Positions 53,032 through 64,000 of a DNA stretch of 64,000 nucleotides are shown here, piece after piece. The stretch's first letter is position 1, and each line of letters opens with the position of its first letter. The notes under the pieces are model-generated. The model was not told the origin of the DNA. It saw nothing but the letters and a program-made list of their open reading frames with translations, and searched no databases. A program made the position numbers and the translations under genes. Source of the DNA: Candidatus Kuenenia stuttgartensis (GTDB lineage: Bacteria > Planctomycetota > Phycisphaerae > Phycisphaerales > SM1A02); NCBI GenBank assembly GCA_945902075.1, contig CAMDMA010000012.1, positions 1 to 64,000 on the forward strand. The letters run 5' to 3'.

Positions 53032-54252
53032 TCAGCGCCTTCGGGAGGCAACCTGCTCAAGCAGCACAAGCCACTTCCGCATTGCGATTGCCGCGCTAGT
53101 TTTCTCGACCACGACACGCCGTGCGCGATCGCCCATCTGAGCTGCGAGGTTGCGATCAACAGCGAGGGTGCGAAGCGCCACAGAAAGTCCAGAGACATCT
53201 CCAGGCGCAAAGACGAAACCGCATTGCTCCTCGTCGATCACACGCGCAACCTCACCGGACTTTTCACCGATGTACAAAATTGGTCGCCCCGCAGCGAGCA
53301 CTCCATAAAACTTGCTCGGAACCATGATCCCAGTCGCACTACTCAGGAGGCTTGCTAAGTGAATATCCGCGGCTCCAAGTAGTTCGTTGATCCGTTCTCG
53401 TGGCTGATAGGGCGCTTCGACAAAGTTGCTGAGACCGCGTGCTTTCAGAAGATGAATGAGTTCGTCCTTGCGTTTTCCGCCGCCAACAAAGGCAAACATC
53501 ACATTTGGATCATTCCGAAGCGCCTCCACACCACGAGCAATCGTCACAACATCGTGCGCGATCCCAAAGTTCCCAGAGTACATCACGAGAAGCCGATCAC
53601 CCACATTCCATTCGCGACGATAGCTGTTGGTGGCGGGGTCGATCGGCTTGATTTCGTTCGGGTCACTCCACACATTGATCAGCGCAAGTCGCTCAGCTGG
53701 AACACCCTTCTCAGCAACGCGTGCCGCCATACATCGACCAAGCACAACGGACTGATCAGCGTGCGTCATACAGAACCGATTGAGTCGCTCCAAGAGCCAA
53801 GTGACGGGCGAGGTGCCACGCATCACACCGCATGCGACTGCGACATCCGGATAGAGATCCATCACCCAGTAGACGTAGCGCGTGCCGCGCACACAGCGAA
53901 GAACCCATCCGATGAGCGCAACAAACGGAGGAGTCGTAAGGCAGATGACCACATCCTGCCTTCGCATGATCATCGACTTCCAAAATGCCAAAAGGTAGAA
54001 AAGGCCAAAGTCGATGGCTCTTGCTGCGATCGACGATTTTCCGAAGATGCTCTTTCCGACTCGAACGACGCGAATACCGTCCACCGTCTCCTCGCGCGGA
54101 AGCGCGGCACCCTTCTCTCCATAGATTGAGCGCGACGCGATCGCGGTGACTTCGTGACCTTCAGCAACCAGAAACCGCGCAAGGTCATGCGCATGCTGCG
54201 CAGTCGCCGCGATATCGGGGTAGAAAGTCTGGTTGATGAGAAGTACGCGCAT
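53032..54252 (-). CDS. Glycosyltransferase family 4 (WcaI/WbuB-like)
   Basis: 406 residues, a GT-B fold transferase. The N-terminal acceptor half begins MRVLLINQTFYPDIAATAQH, close to WcaI and WbuB enzymes that add L-fucose or N-acetyl-fucosamine. The donor half has YSGNFGIAHDV near 225, FAFVGGGKRKDEL near 260 and the GT4 ATGIMVPSKFYGVLAAGRPILYIG segment (with the Glu of EKSGE) near 315. The order fcl, GT4, acetyltransferase suits a GDP-fucose dependent transferase, but this is inferred from context. The ATG at 54252 was chosen over an upstream in-frame start. Confidence 0.9.
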   Translation of the reverse strand: MRVLLINQTFYPDIAATAQHAHDLARFLVAEGHEVTAIASRSIYGEKGAALPREETVDGIRVVRVGKSIFGKSSIAARAIDFGLFYLLAFWKSMIMRRQDVVICLTTPPFVALIGWVLRCVRGTRYVYWVMDLYPDVAVACGVMRGTSPVTWLLERLNRFCMTHADQSVVLGRCMAARVAEKGVPAERLALINVWSDPNEIKPIDPATNSYRREWNVGDRLLVMYSGNFGIAHDVVTIARGVEALRNDPNVMFAFVGGGKRKDELIHLLKARGLSNFVEAPYQPRERINELLGAADIHLASLLSSATGIMVPSKFYGVLAAGRPILYIGEKSGEVARVIDEEQCGFVFAPGDVSGLSVALRTLAVDRNLAAQMGDRARRVVVEKTSAAIAMRKWLVLLEQVASRRR

Positions 54253-54278
54253 AGTTTGATGCTGGCGGTTTTTGTAGC

Positions 54279-55256
54279 TCAGTGTCCTGTACGAGTTCGC
54301 GCGTGTCGGGTCGTTCGGTACCACGCAACTGTGCGTCGAAGGCCGTCAGACAGTGCGACCTCTGCTTTCCAGTCAAGAAGTTTCTCAGCCCGGCCCGCAT
54401 CGACGCATCGCCTTGGCTGTCCATCGGGCTTCGTGGCGTCCCACCGAATCTCACCGCGGAATTCACACGCATCAGCGACTCGCTCGACGAGTTCGCGAAT
54501 TGTGATCTCAGAGCCAGTCCCGAGATTTATCGGTGCTGGGTCGTCGATGCGCTCTGCAGCGCGAATGATCCCTTCCGCAGCATCGTCGACAAACAGGAAC
54601 TCGCGACTCGCACTTCCAGTTCCCCAGCACTCGATGCTGTCAACGTCATGCTCTTGGGCTTCGATGCACTTGCGAATCAGCGCCGGGATGACGTGAGAAC
54701 TTTGGAGGTCAAAATTATCCCAAGGCCCGTAGAGATTCACAGGAAGCAGATATGCCGAAGCCAACCCATACTGCCGTCGGTACCCGTCAAGCATCACCAT
54801 CGCCGCCTTCTTTGCGATTCCGTACGGCGCGTTGGTCTCCTCGGGGTATCCGTTCCAGAGATCGTCCTCGTGAAATGGCACCGGAGTGAACTTGGGGTAC
54901 GAACAGATCGTTCCGGTGTGAACGAACTTCCGCAGCCCAGTCTGGCGAGCCTGCTCGATGAGATGCAATGACATCGCCATGTTGGCGTAGAAATAGCGTC
55001 CAGGGTTTGTTTGGTTGGCCCCGATGCCCCCAACCTCGGCGGCAAGGTGGATGACAATGTCCGGCCTTGCGTCGGCAAACAACTTGATGACGCCCTCTTC
55101 AGTTGTGAGGTCGTAGTCACATCGCCGCGGCACAAACGGTGGCGGCAGCCCGCGCGCTGCGAGCGCGTGTAAGACCGCCCGACCGAGGAAGCCTGCGCCT
55201 CCGGTCACGACGATGCGGGAGCCGATGAGTGGAGTGTGAAGGACCCGGTTCTGCAT
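54279..55256 (-). CDS. fcl: GDP-L-fucose synthase
   Basis: Converts GDP-4-keto-6-deoxy-mannose to GDP-L-fucose with NADPH. 325 residues from ATG 55256. NADP motif TGGAGFLG (about 18-25), [13 protein letters not shown], the Ser in GTICSYPKF and the Tyr/Lys pair in PYGIAKKAA match the epimerase/reductase family, and the length is right. The partner gmd lies 0.8 kb away and is divergent, unlike the usual gmd-fcl operon. The 26-nt gap to the GT4 gene shows co-transcription. Confidence 0.93.
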   Translation of the reverse strand: MQNRVLHTPLIGSRIVVTGGAGFLGRAVLHALAARGLPPPFVPRRCDYDLTTEEGVIKLFADARPDIVIHLAAEVGGIGANQTNPGRYFYANMAMSLHLIEQARQTGLRKFVHTGTICSYPKFTPVPFHEDDLWNGYPEETNAPYGIAKKAAMVMLDGYRRQYGLASAYLLPVNLYGPWDNFDLQSSHVIPALIRKCIEAQEHDVDSIECWGTGSASREFLFVDDAAEGIIRAAERIDDPAPINLGTGSEITIRELVERVADACEFRGEIRWDATKPDGQPRRCVDAGRAEKLLDWKAEVALSDGLRRTVAWYRTTRHARTRTGH

Positions 55257-57124
<1,868 letters not shown>

Positions 57125-57255
57125 CGTATGGCAGGATCAAACCTCTCGGCATAAAGCGCGATCGCGATTGCCGCTCTGGCGAAGCCGAGCACTCGCGCCG
57201 GCGACGATTTGGCCAAAACTACAGATAGCTTGCCGATCGTCCGCATCGTGCTTCG

Positions 57256-58689
57256 TTACAGACTGACACGCTCGCGCGAATAGGCCCGGCTCTGGTCGCC
57301 TTCTTGCTCGACTTCTACATCTGCGTCGAGATCGGCTGCGATGTCGAATTCCTCACCCGCGTCGAACGCCTCTTCATACTCCGCCTCCCGGTCGACAGGG
57401 AGAAACATCCGCGACACGAGCAGACTGAAAAACCATGCTCCAACGATTGCTGCGAGGAGATTGAATCCGAAGAGTCCGAGTTCGCCGCGCGGCATGGCAA
57501 GTGCCTGACCAAGCGCGCTACCGAAAATGGCTACGGTCATGGGATCGCGGGTCGAAGCCATCGTGCGGACATCCATGTATTTGAACAGTGCCGCAAGAAT
57601 GAATGCGTAGATCGGAAGAGACAGAAAGACGATGTCATTGCAGAGGTGGCCGACAAGACCCGGTCCCCAGCTGAACTCGTCAGGAACACCCGTCACACCT
57701 GCTTCGTCGGGAGCGGTTGCTCCGAGGCCTGAATATTTTCCAGGCCAAAAATCGCGTGGAATCGGAAGCGTTGCAAAGTACGCGAGCGAGTGCAGTGGGT
57801 CATATGCCGAGTCCTTCAAGCGCGTTTCGAAGAGGTACATGCTGATTCCGCCCGCAAACTGCCCGCTGACGGCGTCTAGGAATCGGGCCTCAACATTTTC
57901 CCACTCAATCTGCGTGATTCGTTCGAGTTGCTGGCCCAACGATCGGTCGGCATCCTCGCCGCCAACGCGCGACGCGGAGAAGACAAGAACTGCAATTGAG
58001 AGGACCGCCATCGCTCCCGTGAGTCGAGGGAACAAGCGCGTCGCAGGCATGTAACGCCACTTCTCGTAGAAAAGCGCCCAGACGATCGAGAAGAAAAGTC
58101 CGAGGATTTCGCGCCGCCCGAAGGCACCAACTAACAATGTTGCCGAGCTAGCCGCAAGAGAGAGTACGAGAACAAGCGCGATAGCGAAGTTGAACACAGA
58201 ACGAACCCACGCGGTCGCCACCAATGCGATCCCTACGCCAAGGCATCCTGCCGACAACTGCGGCAGAAGGACTGCGATGTACGGAATTCCCGCACCACCG
58301 AACCGAAGTGTGACACCGATCAATGTCATCAACAGCCCTGCGGCCAACAGTCGCGACTGCGATGACTTACGGATTCGCGTTCGTGCCCAGGCGAATCGCT
58401 CAACGAATCCCATCGATCGATACAGCCAAAGGAAGACCGCGACAAATATGGTGAGAATCGTGCAAAAGACCAGCCCCGGAAACACAAAGGAATTGAGTTC
58501 GGCGCCGCGCTCCGTCTCCTTCAGAATGAGGGTCACCGCTCCTGAACTGCTCTGAAACAGAATGATCCCTGTCAGGAAGTAGTTGCGAGTCGACAAAAGC
58601 GGGCAACGCTCATGCACAGCATCCCCTCGCATGATGACAATCAGTGCGATCGAGAACACGATGAGGTAGATGCCAAGGATCGTCGTCAA
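57256..58689 (-). CDS. Wzy-like O-antigen/exopolysaccharide polymerase (putative)
   Basis: 477 residues with about ten to twelve hydrophobic segments; a large extracytoplasmic loop lies near 250-320 (SAYDPLHSLAYFATLPIPRDFWPGK begins the loop). The layout and the LPIPR.FWPGK type loop match oligosaccharide repeat-unit polymerases, which have very low sequence conservation. The C-terminal 45 residues are acidic and cytoplasmic. The TTG at 58689 starts the first helix; an ATG at 58632 would delete it. It sits between gmd and a methyltransferase, so locus context supports the call. Confidence 0.7.
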   Translation of the reverse strand: MTTILGIYLIVFSIALIVIMRGDAVHERCPLLSTRNYFLTGIILFQSSSGAVTLILKETERGAELNSFVFPGLVFCTILTIFVAVFLWLYRSMGFVERFAWARTRIRKSSQSRLLAAGLLMTLIGVTLRFGGAGIPYIAVLLPQLSAGCLGVGIALVATAWVRSVFNFAIALVLVLSLAASSATLLVGAFGRREILGLFFSIVWALFYEKWRYMPATRLFPRLTGAMAVLSIAVLVFSASRVGGEDADRSLGQQLERITQIEWENVEARFLDAVSGQFAGGISMYLFETRLKDSAYDPLHSLAYFATLPIPRDFWPGKYSGLGATAPDEAGVTGVPDEFSWGPGLVGHLCNDIVFLSLPIYAFILAALFKYMDVRTMASTRDPMTVAIFGSALGQALAMPRGELGLFGFNLLAAIVGAWFFSLLVSRMFLPVDREAEYEEAFDAGEEFDIAADLDADVEVEQEGDQSRAYSRERVSL

Positions 58690-59002
58690 AGAATTTTCCG
58701 GCTTCTGGCGCGTAGGAAACCACGCCCGTCGACTCTTTCTATCGGCACGCCTCGGGGCGTCGTTGCAGCAAAGTTAATCACTCGGCGCGCGTGCTATCCG
58801 TTTGGCCGCAAAGCACGTTTACAGAGTGGCCCAGATAGCCATCGAACAGAAATCGCCGATTGATGGCAATTATACTCAAGTAAAATCTGCACCATGCCGA
58901 TCACGACCGTTCTGGTCGATGCATCGGGCCTTCGTTCCCTAGATGCAACCGTGACACTCGGACGCCGACCGGCGAATGAACACGATTGAGAAATGAAACC
59001 CG
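58690..59002. other. Intergenic region between polymerase and methyltransferase genes
   Basis: About 310 bp, divergent, probably holding promoters for both genes; TATACT lies near 58871. A 31-codon plus-strand frame (from ATG 58894) has no recognisable match. Confidence 0.45.
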
Positions 59003-59746
59003 ATGATCAGTCGAGAATTTATCGAGCGTGTCTACCCTGAACTTCCCTTCGGTGGCTTCTCAAGGGTTGATGGAACCATTCCGCTTCTCTCCCGCGCACA
59101 CGCACTTGCGGAGGGAGCCAAGGTCGTACTGGAAATCGGATGCGGACGGGGTAAAGCCCGGGATGACTCCTCGAACTACCGTAGGAAACTGCACGACTTT
59201 CGAGCTCCAGGGCGAACAGTCATCGGTATCGATGTGGATCCTGTCGCTGCGACCAACCCTCTGATCGATGAGTACCGTCGCATCGGAAGCGATTTCAAGT
59301 GGCCGGTCGAAGATGCGAGTATCGATTTCGCCTTCAGTGATTATGTCCTTGAGCACGTTGGTAACCCTGAGGCATACTTCGCCGAACTGCGACGCGTGCT
59401 CAAGCCGGGCGGGTACTTTCTTGCCCGCACTCCTTCGAAGTTCTCTTACATCGCCGTCGCCGCCCGGCTCATCCCAAACTCGCTCCATGCCCGCGTCTTA
59501 GGGAAGGCGCAACTTGATCGCAAGGAAGAAGATGTCTTTCCAACGGTCTATCGCGCGAACTCGAAGCGACAACTGAACCGATTAATCCGCGGTGCATCGC
59601 TTGTAGGGACTGTTTACTCAGTCGAGTGTGAGCCCTGGTATATGACTTTCTCGCGGATTGCATTCCGTGTCATGAGTGTCGTGCACCGAGTTCTTCCCGG
59701 CTTCCTGCACTCCACCTTGATCGTGCTCGCACGCAAGCCCGCCTGA
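59003..59746 (+). CDS. SAM-dependent methyltransferase (class I)
   Basis: 247 residues. Motif I VVLEIGCGRGKA (about 41-52), motif post I GIDVDPVA, then DASIDFAFSDYVLEHV and LRRVLKPGGYFLARTPSKFSY (motif III) are typical of the Methyltransf_11 group. In this locus it most likely methylates a sugar or a terminal residue of the polysaccharide, possibly regulating chain length, but a lipid acceptor is possible. Start ATG 59003. Convergent with the flippase gene. Confidence 0.87.
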   Translation: MISREFIERVYPELPFGGFSRVDGTIPLLSRAHALAEGAKVVLEIGCGRGKARDDSSNYRRKLHDFRAPGRTVIGIDVDPVAATNPLIDEYRRIGSDFKWPVEDASIDFAFSDYVLEHVGNPEAYFAELRRVLKPGGYFLARTPSKFSYIAVAARLIPNSLHARVLGKAQLDRKEEDVFPTVYRANSKRQLNRLIRGASLVGTVYSVECEPWYMTFSRIAFRVMSVVHRVLPGFLHSTLIVLARKPA

Positions 59747-59784
59747 TGGCGTAATCCAATCATGAGCGATGTTGGATCGGCGGT

Positions 59785-61362
59785 TCACTGAACGGCCGAA
59801 GGATTTTTTCGTCGTCGAAATCGCGCGAAGATCGCGCGAATATCGGCGCGAGTGTCTTTCCGCAGCGACATCGATCCAGCGATTGCGATAACCGCGGCGA
59901 GCGGTCCAATCACTGCAATGCAGATTACATCTGCGATCCAGATCGACGTACTCGCCCGCAACATCGACCAGGCGAAGACAGCCATCACGGCCATAGGTGC
60001 TGCGACAATCCAGGGTGCGAAAAACACACTCAACACAGTGCGAAATGAAAGTCTGCTCGGTCGGCCAGCAATCCAGAGCCCAATTGGGCAGAAAATGGAC
60101 CACATACTGGCACTAGCGAGACTCAACGCAAGAGCCTGCCGTGCATCGTCGCTGACTGGAAGATGGACGAAACTTGCAATGCGGGCCCCAATATCCTGGC
60201 CAAACTTGATTGCGAAGATAAAGCAGACGACAGACACCACGAATTGGCTGAACTGCCAAGCGAAGTACGCTCGAAAACGACCTTGTGCCTTGAGTAGCGA
60301 AATTGATGGCGCACTCACGAAGACGAACGTCTGTGAAACGCTGAGCGCTGCGAAAATCGCAATCGATCCCGTCCACTTCTTTTCGAAGAAAAGTTGGAAG
60401 AGCGGAATGACAAGTGCTGCCTGCATCAAGGAAAGTGGCACACAAATGCTAGAAAGTAGTCGCGTCGCGCGTAGAAATGCAGCGACTTGCCGGACAGAGT
60501 CATGACGAATGTGAGCGAAGATTGGTTGAAGTACTGCACCGAGCTGGGATGCGATGATGGTGTTTGTTTGCACTGCAAGCATCGTCGCAAATCCATATAG
60601 GCCGATCTCGGTCTCGCTCGCGAAGAAGCCGAGTACAAACACCTCAAGGATCGCAAGCACACTGTTTAAATATTGACCTGTGCTCGCAATCATGAATCGT
60701 TTGGCGATCGGAACGATCAACCCGCGGTCGACAGAACTGGGGGCCACCGTTCCTGCGGCGCGTCGATAGAGCAGCGCGCGGATCCAAATCATGGCAATCG
60801 GGGGAACCAGTAACGAGGATGGTCCCATCCCGACGTACGCCATCGCGACGCCCATGAGCGTCGCGAAGAGGATCACACCGCCGTCGATGAGCGTGATCGT
60901 TTTGTAAGCAAGATTGATTCGAAGTCGTGAATTAGGGATCACGAACGCCGCATCAGCAAGCGGACGTTGCATCACAATAAACATGAGGAGAAATGCGAGG
61001 CCAGGTTTTTCGGTGAAGCTCTCGATGGGGTTTGCGAGAACCACCAACCCGACGGCAAGGATTGTTCCGGCGCACCAAGCGATGAACCGCGCAGTTCCGG
61101 CATTGCGCACAAACTGCGATGGGCTTGCCAAGAGCACATCGCCCATCACAAATGGAGCGATGATGAAAGCGAACGAACCCACGCTGATGGCGAGATTGGC
61201 GAGGCCAAAATCAGCGGGCTCAAGCAACTTTGCAAGAACCAACATCGCGAACACAGTCGCGATCTTGTTGAGAAGCGTCTGCAGCGTCGTCCATGCGGAA
61301 CCAGACACCGCAACGGTTGCATAGCTTTGACCCTCACGGGACGCGTCAGTCGACGCGGTCAT
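59785..61362 (-). CDS. Wzx-like polysaccharide flippase (PST/MOP family)
   Basis: 525 residues with about fourteen hydrophobic segments; the first one or two follow a short cytoplasmic N terminus (MTASTDASREGQSYATVA) with the SGSAWTTLQTLLNKI region typical of lipopolysaccharide flippases. It is expected to flip lipid-linked repeat units across the inner membrane before Wzy polymerisation. ATG 61362 lies 4 nt after the nucleotide-sugar dehydrogenase stop. The basic C terminus RRRKNPSAVQ is cytoplasmic. Confidence 0.85.
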   Translation of the reverse strand: MTASTDASREGQSYATVAVSGSAWTTLQTLLNKIATVFAMLVLAKLLEPADFGLANLAISVGSFAFIIAPFVMGDVLLASPSQFVRNAGTARFIAWCAGTILAVGLVVLANPIESFTEKPGLAFLLMFIVMQRPLADAAFVIPNSRLRINLAYKTITLIDGGVILFATLMGVAMAYVGMGPSSLLVPPIAMIWIRALLYRRAAGTVAPSSVDRGLIVPIAKRFMIASTGQYLNSVLAILEVFVLGFFASETEIGLYGFATMLAVQTNTIIASQLGAVLQPIFAHIRHDSVRQVAAFLRATRLLSSICVPLSLMQAALVIPLFQLFFEKKWTGSIAIFAALSVSQTFVFVSAPSISLLKAQGRFRAYFAWQFSQFVVSVVCFIFAIKFGQDIGARIASFVHLPVSDDARQALALSLASASMWSIFCPIGLWIAGRPSRLSFRTVLSVFFAPWIVAAPMAVMAVFAWSMLRASTSIWIADVICIAVIGPLAAVIAIAGSMSLRKDTRADIRAIFARFRRRKNPSAVQ

Positions 61363-61366
61363 CGCC

Positions 61367-62725
61367 TTACGCGCGGACGAGCCGCGCTCCCATCTGGGCT
61401 TCATACGCACGCATTGCGTCGCGCGTATCAACGCAAAGCTTGGCATTCTTCGCGATCACCGAGTAGTCCATCTTGGAGTGCGCAGTCGAGATAAGAATGC
61501 AGTCATAAGACGCAACTGTCGCAGCGTCATAGCCAACAGACGTCATCTTGAGATCGTGCTTGCGACCAGCCCAAGTTGCCGGAACCAGCGGATCGAAGTA
61601 ATCGACGACGGCGCCGCGGTGCTTGCAAAGTTCGATCAACTCGAATGAGGGGCTCTCGCGTACATCATCGATGTCGGCCTTGTACGCAAGTCCCACAACC
61701 AAAATGCGTGAGCCCTTCATCGGCTTCGCCTGGCCATTCAGCGCCTCGGCTGTGCGATCAACGACATAGTGCGGCATCGAGGTATTGATCTCGCCAGCGA
61801 GCTCAATGAATCGGGTCGAATGACCATACTCGCGTGCTTTCCAAGTGAGGTAGAAGGGATCGATCGGGATGCAGTGACCACCGAGACCTGGGCCTGGAAA
61901 GAAGGGCATAAATCCGAATGGCTTCGTTCCCGCAGCACGCACAACTTGCCAGACGTCGATACCCATTGCGTCGAGCACGACTTTCATCTCGTTGACGAGC
62001 GCGATGTTCACCGCGCGGAAGATGTTTTCGAGAAGTTTCGCGCTCTCTGCGATTTCCGCAGTCGCGACTGGAACCACAGTCGTCACGCCCTTGCGGTACA
62101 CAGCCGACGCAAGTTCCGTCGATGCATCATCGAGTCCGCCGACGAGTTTCGGAATCGTGCTCGTCGAGTGCGATTTTCGACCCGGATCCTCGCGCTCAGG
62201 GCTGAACGCTCCGAACACATCACGACCAATCTGCAGTGCCTTTGCCTTTTCTCCAGCTGCAGTCATGATCGCAGGCATCATGTCGTCGCGAGTGGTCCGC
62301 GGATAAGTCGTCGACTCAAGGATGATCAGTTGACCTGCGCGAAGCGTCTTACCGATCGCTTCAGCTGTCTGCAGGATGTATGAAATATCCGGCTCCCAAT
62401 GTTTCCCAAGTGGGGTCGGAACGCACACGATGATGATGTCTGCTTCGCCAAGGCGCCCAAAGTCGGTCGTCGCCTCAAAGCGCTTACTGTCGCGAAGGCT
62501 CGTGATCAGCTCGTCGCCGAGATGCTGAAGATAGTTACGCCCCTCGCGAATCGCATCGATCTTGTTCTGATCAATGTCGAAACCAAGAATCGGCAGGCCA
62601 CCGTGATGAAGCGCATGGGCGAGCGGCAGCCCGACATAACCGAGGCCGATGACGCCAACCTTTGCTTCGCAGCGTTCAATGCGGGAGAGAAGACTCGAGG
62701 CAACGTCGTTCATGGATGCAGACAT
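61367..62725 (-). CDS. Nucleotide-sugar dehydrogenase (UDP-GlcNAc/ManNAc 6-dehydrogenase type)
   Basis: Oxidises a UDP-sugar to its uronic acid. 452 residues. NAD motif GVIGLGYVGLPLA (about 24-36), catalytic region LLENIFRAVNIALVNE, the active-site Cys in PGPGLGGHCIPIDPFYL (about 265-281), and the C-terminal KADIDDVRESPS. The GGHCIPIDP context is closest to WbpA, VipA and TviB enzymes that make UDP-GlcNAcA. The product could be a building block of the exopolysaccharide. It is upstream of and coupled to the flippase. Confidence 0.92.
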   Translation of the reverse strand: MSASMNDVASSLLSRIERCEAKVGVIGLGYVGLPLAHALHHGGLPILGFDIDQNKIDAIREGRNYLQHLGDELITSLRDSKRFEATTDFGRLGEADIIIVCVPTPLGKHWEPDISYILQTAEAIGKTLRAGQLIILESTTYPRTTRDDMMPAIMTAAGEKAKALQIGRDVFGAFSPEREDPGRKSHSTSTIPKLVGGLDDASTELASAVYRKGVTTVVPVATAEIAESAKLLENIFRAVNIALVNEMKVVLDAMGIDVWQVVRAAGTKPFGFMPFFPGPGLGGHCIPIDPFYLTWKAREYGHSTRFIELAGEINTSMPHYVVDRTAEALNGQAKPMKGSRILVVGLAYKADIDDVRESPSFELIELCKHRGAVVDYFDPLVPATWAGRKHDLKMTSVGYDAATVASYDCILISTAHSKMDYSVIAKNAKLCVDTRDAMRAYEAQMGARLVRA

Positions 62726-62819
62726 TTCGTTTCCTTCTTTGGGGTGGCCACTCTATCGACCGACAGCCCGTCGATCGTCAGAAGTCCTCCCGCTCTTTGA
62801 TTGCTTTTTGTTCAGACGG

Positions 62820-63305
62820 TCAGCCCGTTATCGACACACGGGGCTTCGCTTCTCGAACCTGCGCAGCGGTTGGCGCAACGCCGCTCGGCAATTCCTGCAT
62901 GCGGCTTGCATCCCGGTTTTCCCGGGAGAGTTCATCGATGCACATCGACCAAGTCTCGCGCTCGAATCGCAGAAGTTTCAGCACCTCGTCCAGCGGCGCA
63001 AGTTCCCGGGTGGAACTCGCTTGCACAAGCTGCTTGTAGATGTAGGTGTAGAGTGCGGTCAGACGCTCGCAGAGTTCGGGTGCCTGTGCCGGTCGGAGTG
63101 CGTTGATCAGCTCCATCAGGATCGCTTGCGCCTTGGTCGTTCCGTCAAAGGCAACTTCGAAGTCACGCGCCTCGTATCCGCGGCGCGCCTGCTCCGTAAA
63201 CCGGATCGCGCCGTCAAACAACATGAGACGAAGTTCGGCGGGACTCGCCGTCATCACCTTGGTTCGAAGGTACGCCTGTGTTGCGTTTGTTGTCTGCATT
63301 GCCAT
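62820..63305 (-). CDS. fliS: Flagellar export chaperone FliS
   Basis: Binds flagellin and prevents premature polymerisation. 161 residues from ATG 63305 (a second ATG at 63299). The family core is present: TQAYLRTKVMTASPAELRLMLFDGAIRF (about 8-35) and a helical bundle following. The C-terminal 45 residues, including RENRDASRMQELPSG, extend beyond ordinary FliS. It lies 42 nt after fliD, the usual order, and upstream of the nucleotide-sugar dehydrogenase. Confidence 0.9.
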   Translation of the reverse strand: MAMQTTNATQAYLRTKVMTASPAELRLMLFDGAIRFTEQARRGYEARDFEVAFDGTTKAQAILMELINALRPAQAPELCERLTALYTYIYKQLVQASSTRELAPLDEVLKLLRFERETWSMCIDELSRENRDASRMQELPSGVAPTAAQVREAKPRVSITG

Positions 63306-63347
63306 CGTCCGATTGATCGGCCCGCCGCGCACCCAACTTTTGTCTGT

Positions 63348-64000
63348 TTATCCCATCAACGCAACGTTTGATGCCAAAGAACCGAGTGATGACTGTTGAA
63401 GCTGGAGCTTCGCCATCGTCGCTTCCATCGCGGCAAACTGCGACTGGTAGCGCTCGCGTTTCGACACCAAACGGGCATCAAACCGATCGATACGCTCCTT
63501 CAGTCCATCGAGCTGCTCTTGAAAGCTACGGTCTGCAAGAGTCGTCACACCATCGACACTGTTGGTGAGCTTCTTCAGAACCTGGTCAAACAGATCGCCA
63601 AAGCCCAGCTTGCTGTAAGTCGTCGTCGTTGCCTCGACAGTCACGCCAGCGACCGGCGAGTTTGAACTGGTCGACTGGATTTCGAAACCGGTAAAGAGCT
63701 CTTCGACTGCTTGTGGATCGGTGTCGTAGGCGGCGCGGAACTTCGCTTCATCAAACACGAGTTCCCCCTCCTTGCCGAAACGAACACCGACCTGCGAGAG
63801 GTAGCGGTAGCGACCTTCGATTCCCTTCGCTGGACCCTGCGCTGTCTGAATGAGTTGTTGCCGAACACGCGCCACGGTTGGATCGCCAAGAAGTGGACCG
63901 CGCAGCTTCTTCTCATCGTCATATGTGTCGTAATCGCCGATGCGTCCGAGCGCGTCGTTGATGGTTACGACCAGCTGCTTAACCCCTTCGACAATGCCCG
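63348..64000 (-). CDS. fliD: Flagellar hook-associated protein 2 (FliD), 3' part
   Basis: Filament cap protein. About 217 C-terminal residues are visible; the start lies right of the window and the frame is open through 64000. Visible features are RIGDYDTYDDEKKLRGPLLGD and RVRQQLIQTAQG, LSQVGVRFGKEGELVFDEAKF (a common segment in the FliD C-terminal domain), and the coiled-coil tail LKERIDRFDARLVSKRERYQSQFAAMEATMAKLQ, ending SNVALMG. FliS follows 42 nt downstream. Confidence 0.93.
   Translation of the reverse strand, partial: GIVEGVKQLVVTINDALGRIGDYDTYDDEKKLRGPLLGDPTVARVRQQLIQTAQGPAKGIEGRYRYLSQVGVRFGKEGELVFDEAKFRAAYDTDPQAVEELFTGFEIQSTSSNSPVAGVTVEATTTTYSKLGFGDLFDQVLKKLTNSVDGVTTLADRSFQEQLDGLKERIDRFDARLVSKRERYQSQFAAMEATMAKLQLQQSSLGSLASNVALMG

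Noticed and set aside
58894-58989. 31-codon frame before the methyltransferase
   Set aside because: Weak ribosome site and no match; more likely part of the promoter region.

Overview
The window looks like chromosomal DNA of a planctomycete, probably of the class Phycisphaerae. This rests on the DUF1501 plus PSD1-type (planctomycete cytochrome c, DUF1549, DUF1553) pair at the left edge, a planctomycete-style prepilin-like protein ending in a DGHV segment, flagellar genes (fliD, fliS), a class I-type translation and secretion gene set, and high G+C. The assignment is an inference from gene content; there is no rRNA in the window.

Layout. 1-4417: DUF1501/PSD1 pair. 4512-9036: fatty acid desaturase, a DUF481 outer-membrane-type protein, an acidic membrane protein, a zinc-ribbon membrane protein coupled to a NeuD/PglD-like acyltransferase. 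9036-11917: tmk converging on gmk, an orphan ABC ATPase, a DUF721/DciA-like gene. 12069-15588: the leftward block tRNA-Thr, tuf, rpmG, tRNA-Trp, secE, nusG, which ends in a hairpin instead of running into rplK. 15973-20475: prepilin-like protein, rho with a 21-glycine tract, coaE, a CHAD protein. 20653-30249: archaeal-type proS, a lipoprotein, an unexplained 0.6 kb stretch with a very strong terminator, a 4HBT thioesterase, mnmE and yidC, a metallophosphoesterase, a hybrid histidine kinase. 30357-46322: lpdA, a second phosphoesterase, alpha-L-fucosidase, a DMT transporter, a DUF4097-like protein, a B12-type domain protein lacking the usual ligands, a decayed copy and an intact copy of a small secreted protein, xylA with an HD-domain gene, galactokinase, two envelope proteins of unknown role, metG. 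46857-49300: two unrecognised genes. 49524-62725: an exopolysaccharide locus resembling colanic-acid biosynthesis (pyruvyl transferase, wcaF-like acetyltransferase, GT4, fcl, gmd, Wzy-like polymerase, methyltransferase, Wzx-like flippase, nucleotide-sugar dehydrogenase) with cysS embedded. 62820-64000: fliS and the 3' part of fliD.

How the genes fit together. gmd and fcl make GDP-L-fucose, and the GT4, acetyltransferase, pyruvyl transferase, methyltransferase, polymerase and flippase would build and export a decorated fucose-containing glycan. The fucosidase, xylose isomerase and galactokinase elsewhere in the window point to sugar scavenging.

The most unusual signal is a set of short exact tandem duplications. 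Several start at, or include, the stop codon of a gene (desaturase, gmk/tmk, tuf). Others lie in the tuf upstream region, the fcl-gmd divergent region and the linker of the histidine kinase. No CRISPR array, insertion sequence or prophage was seen.
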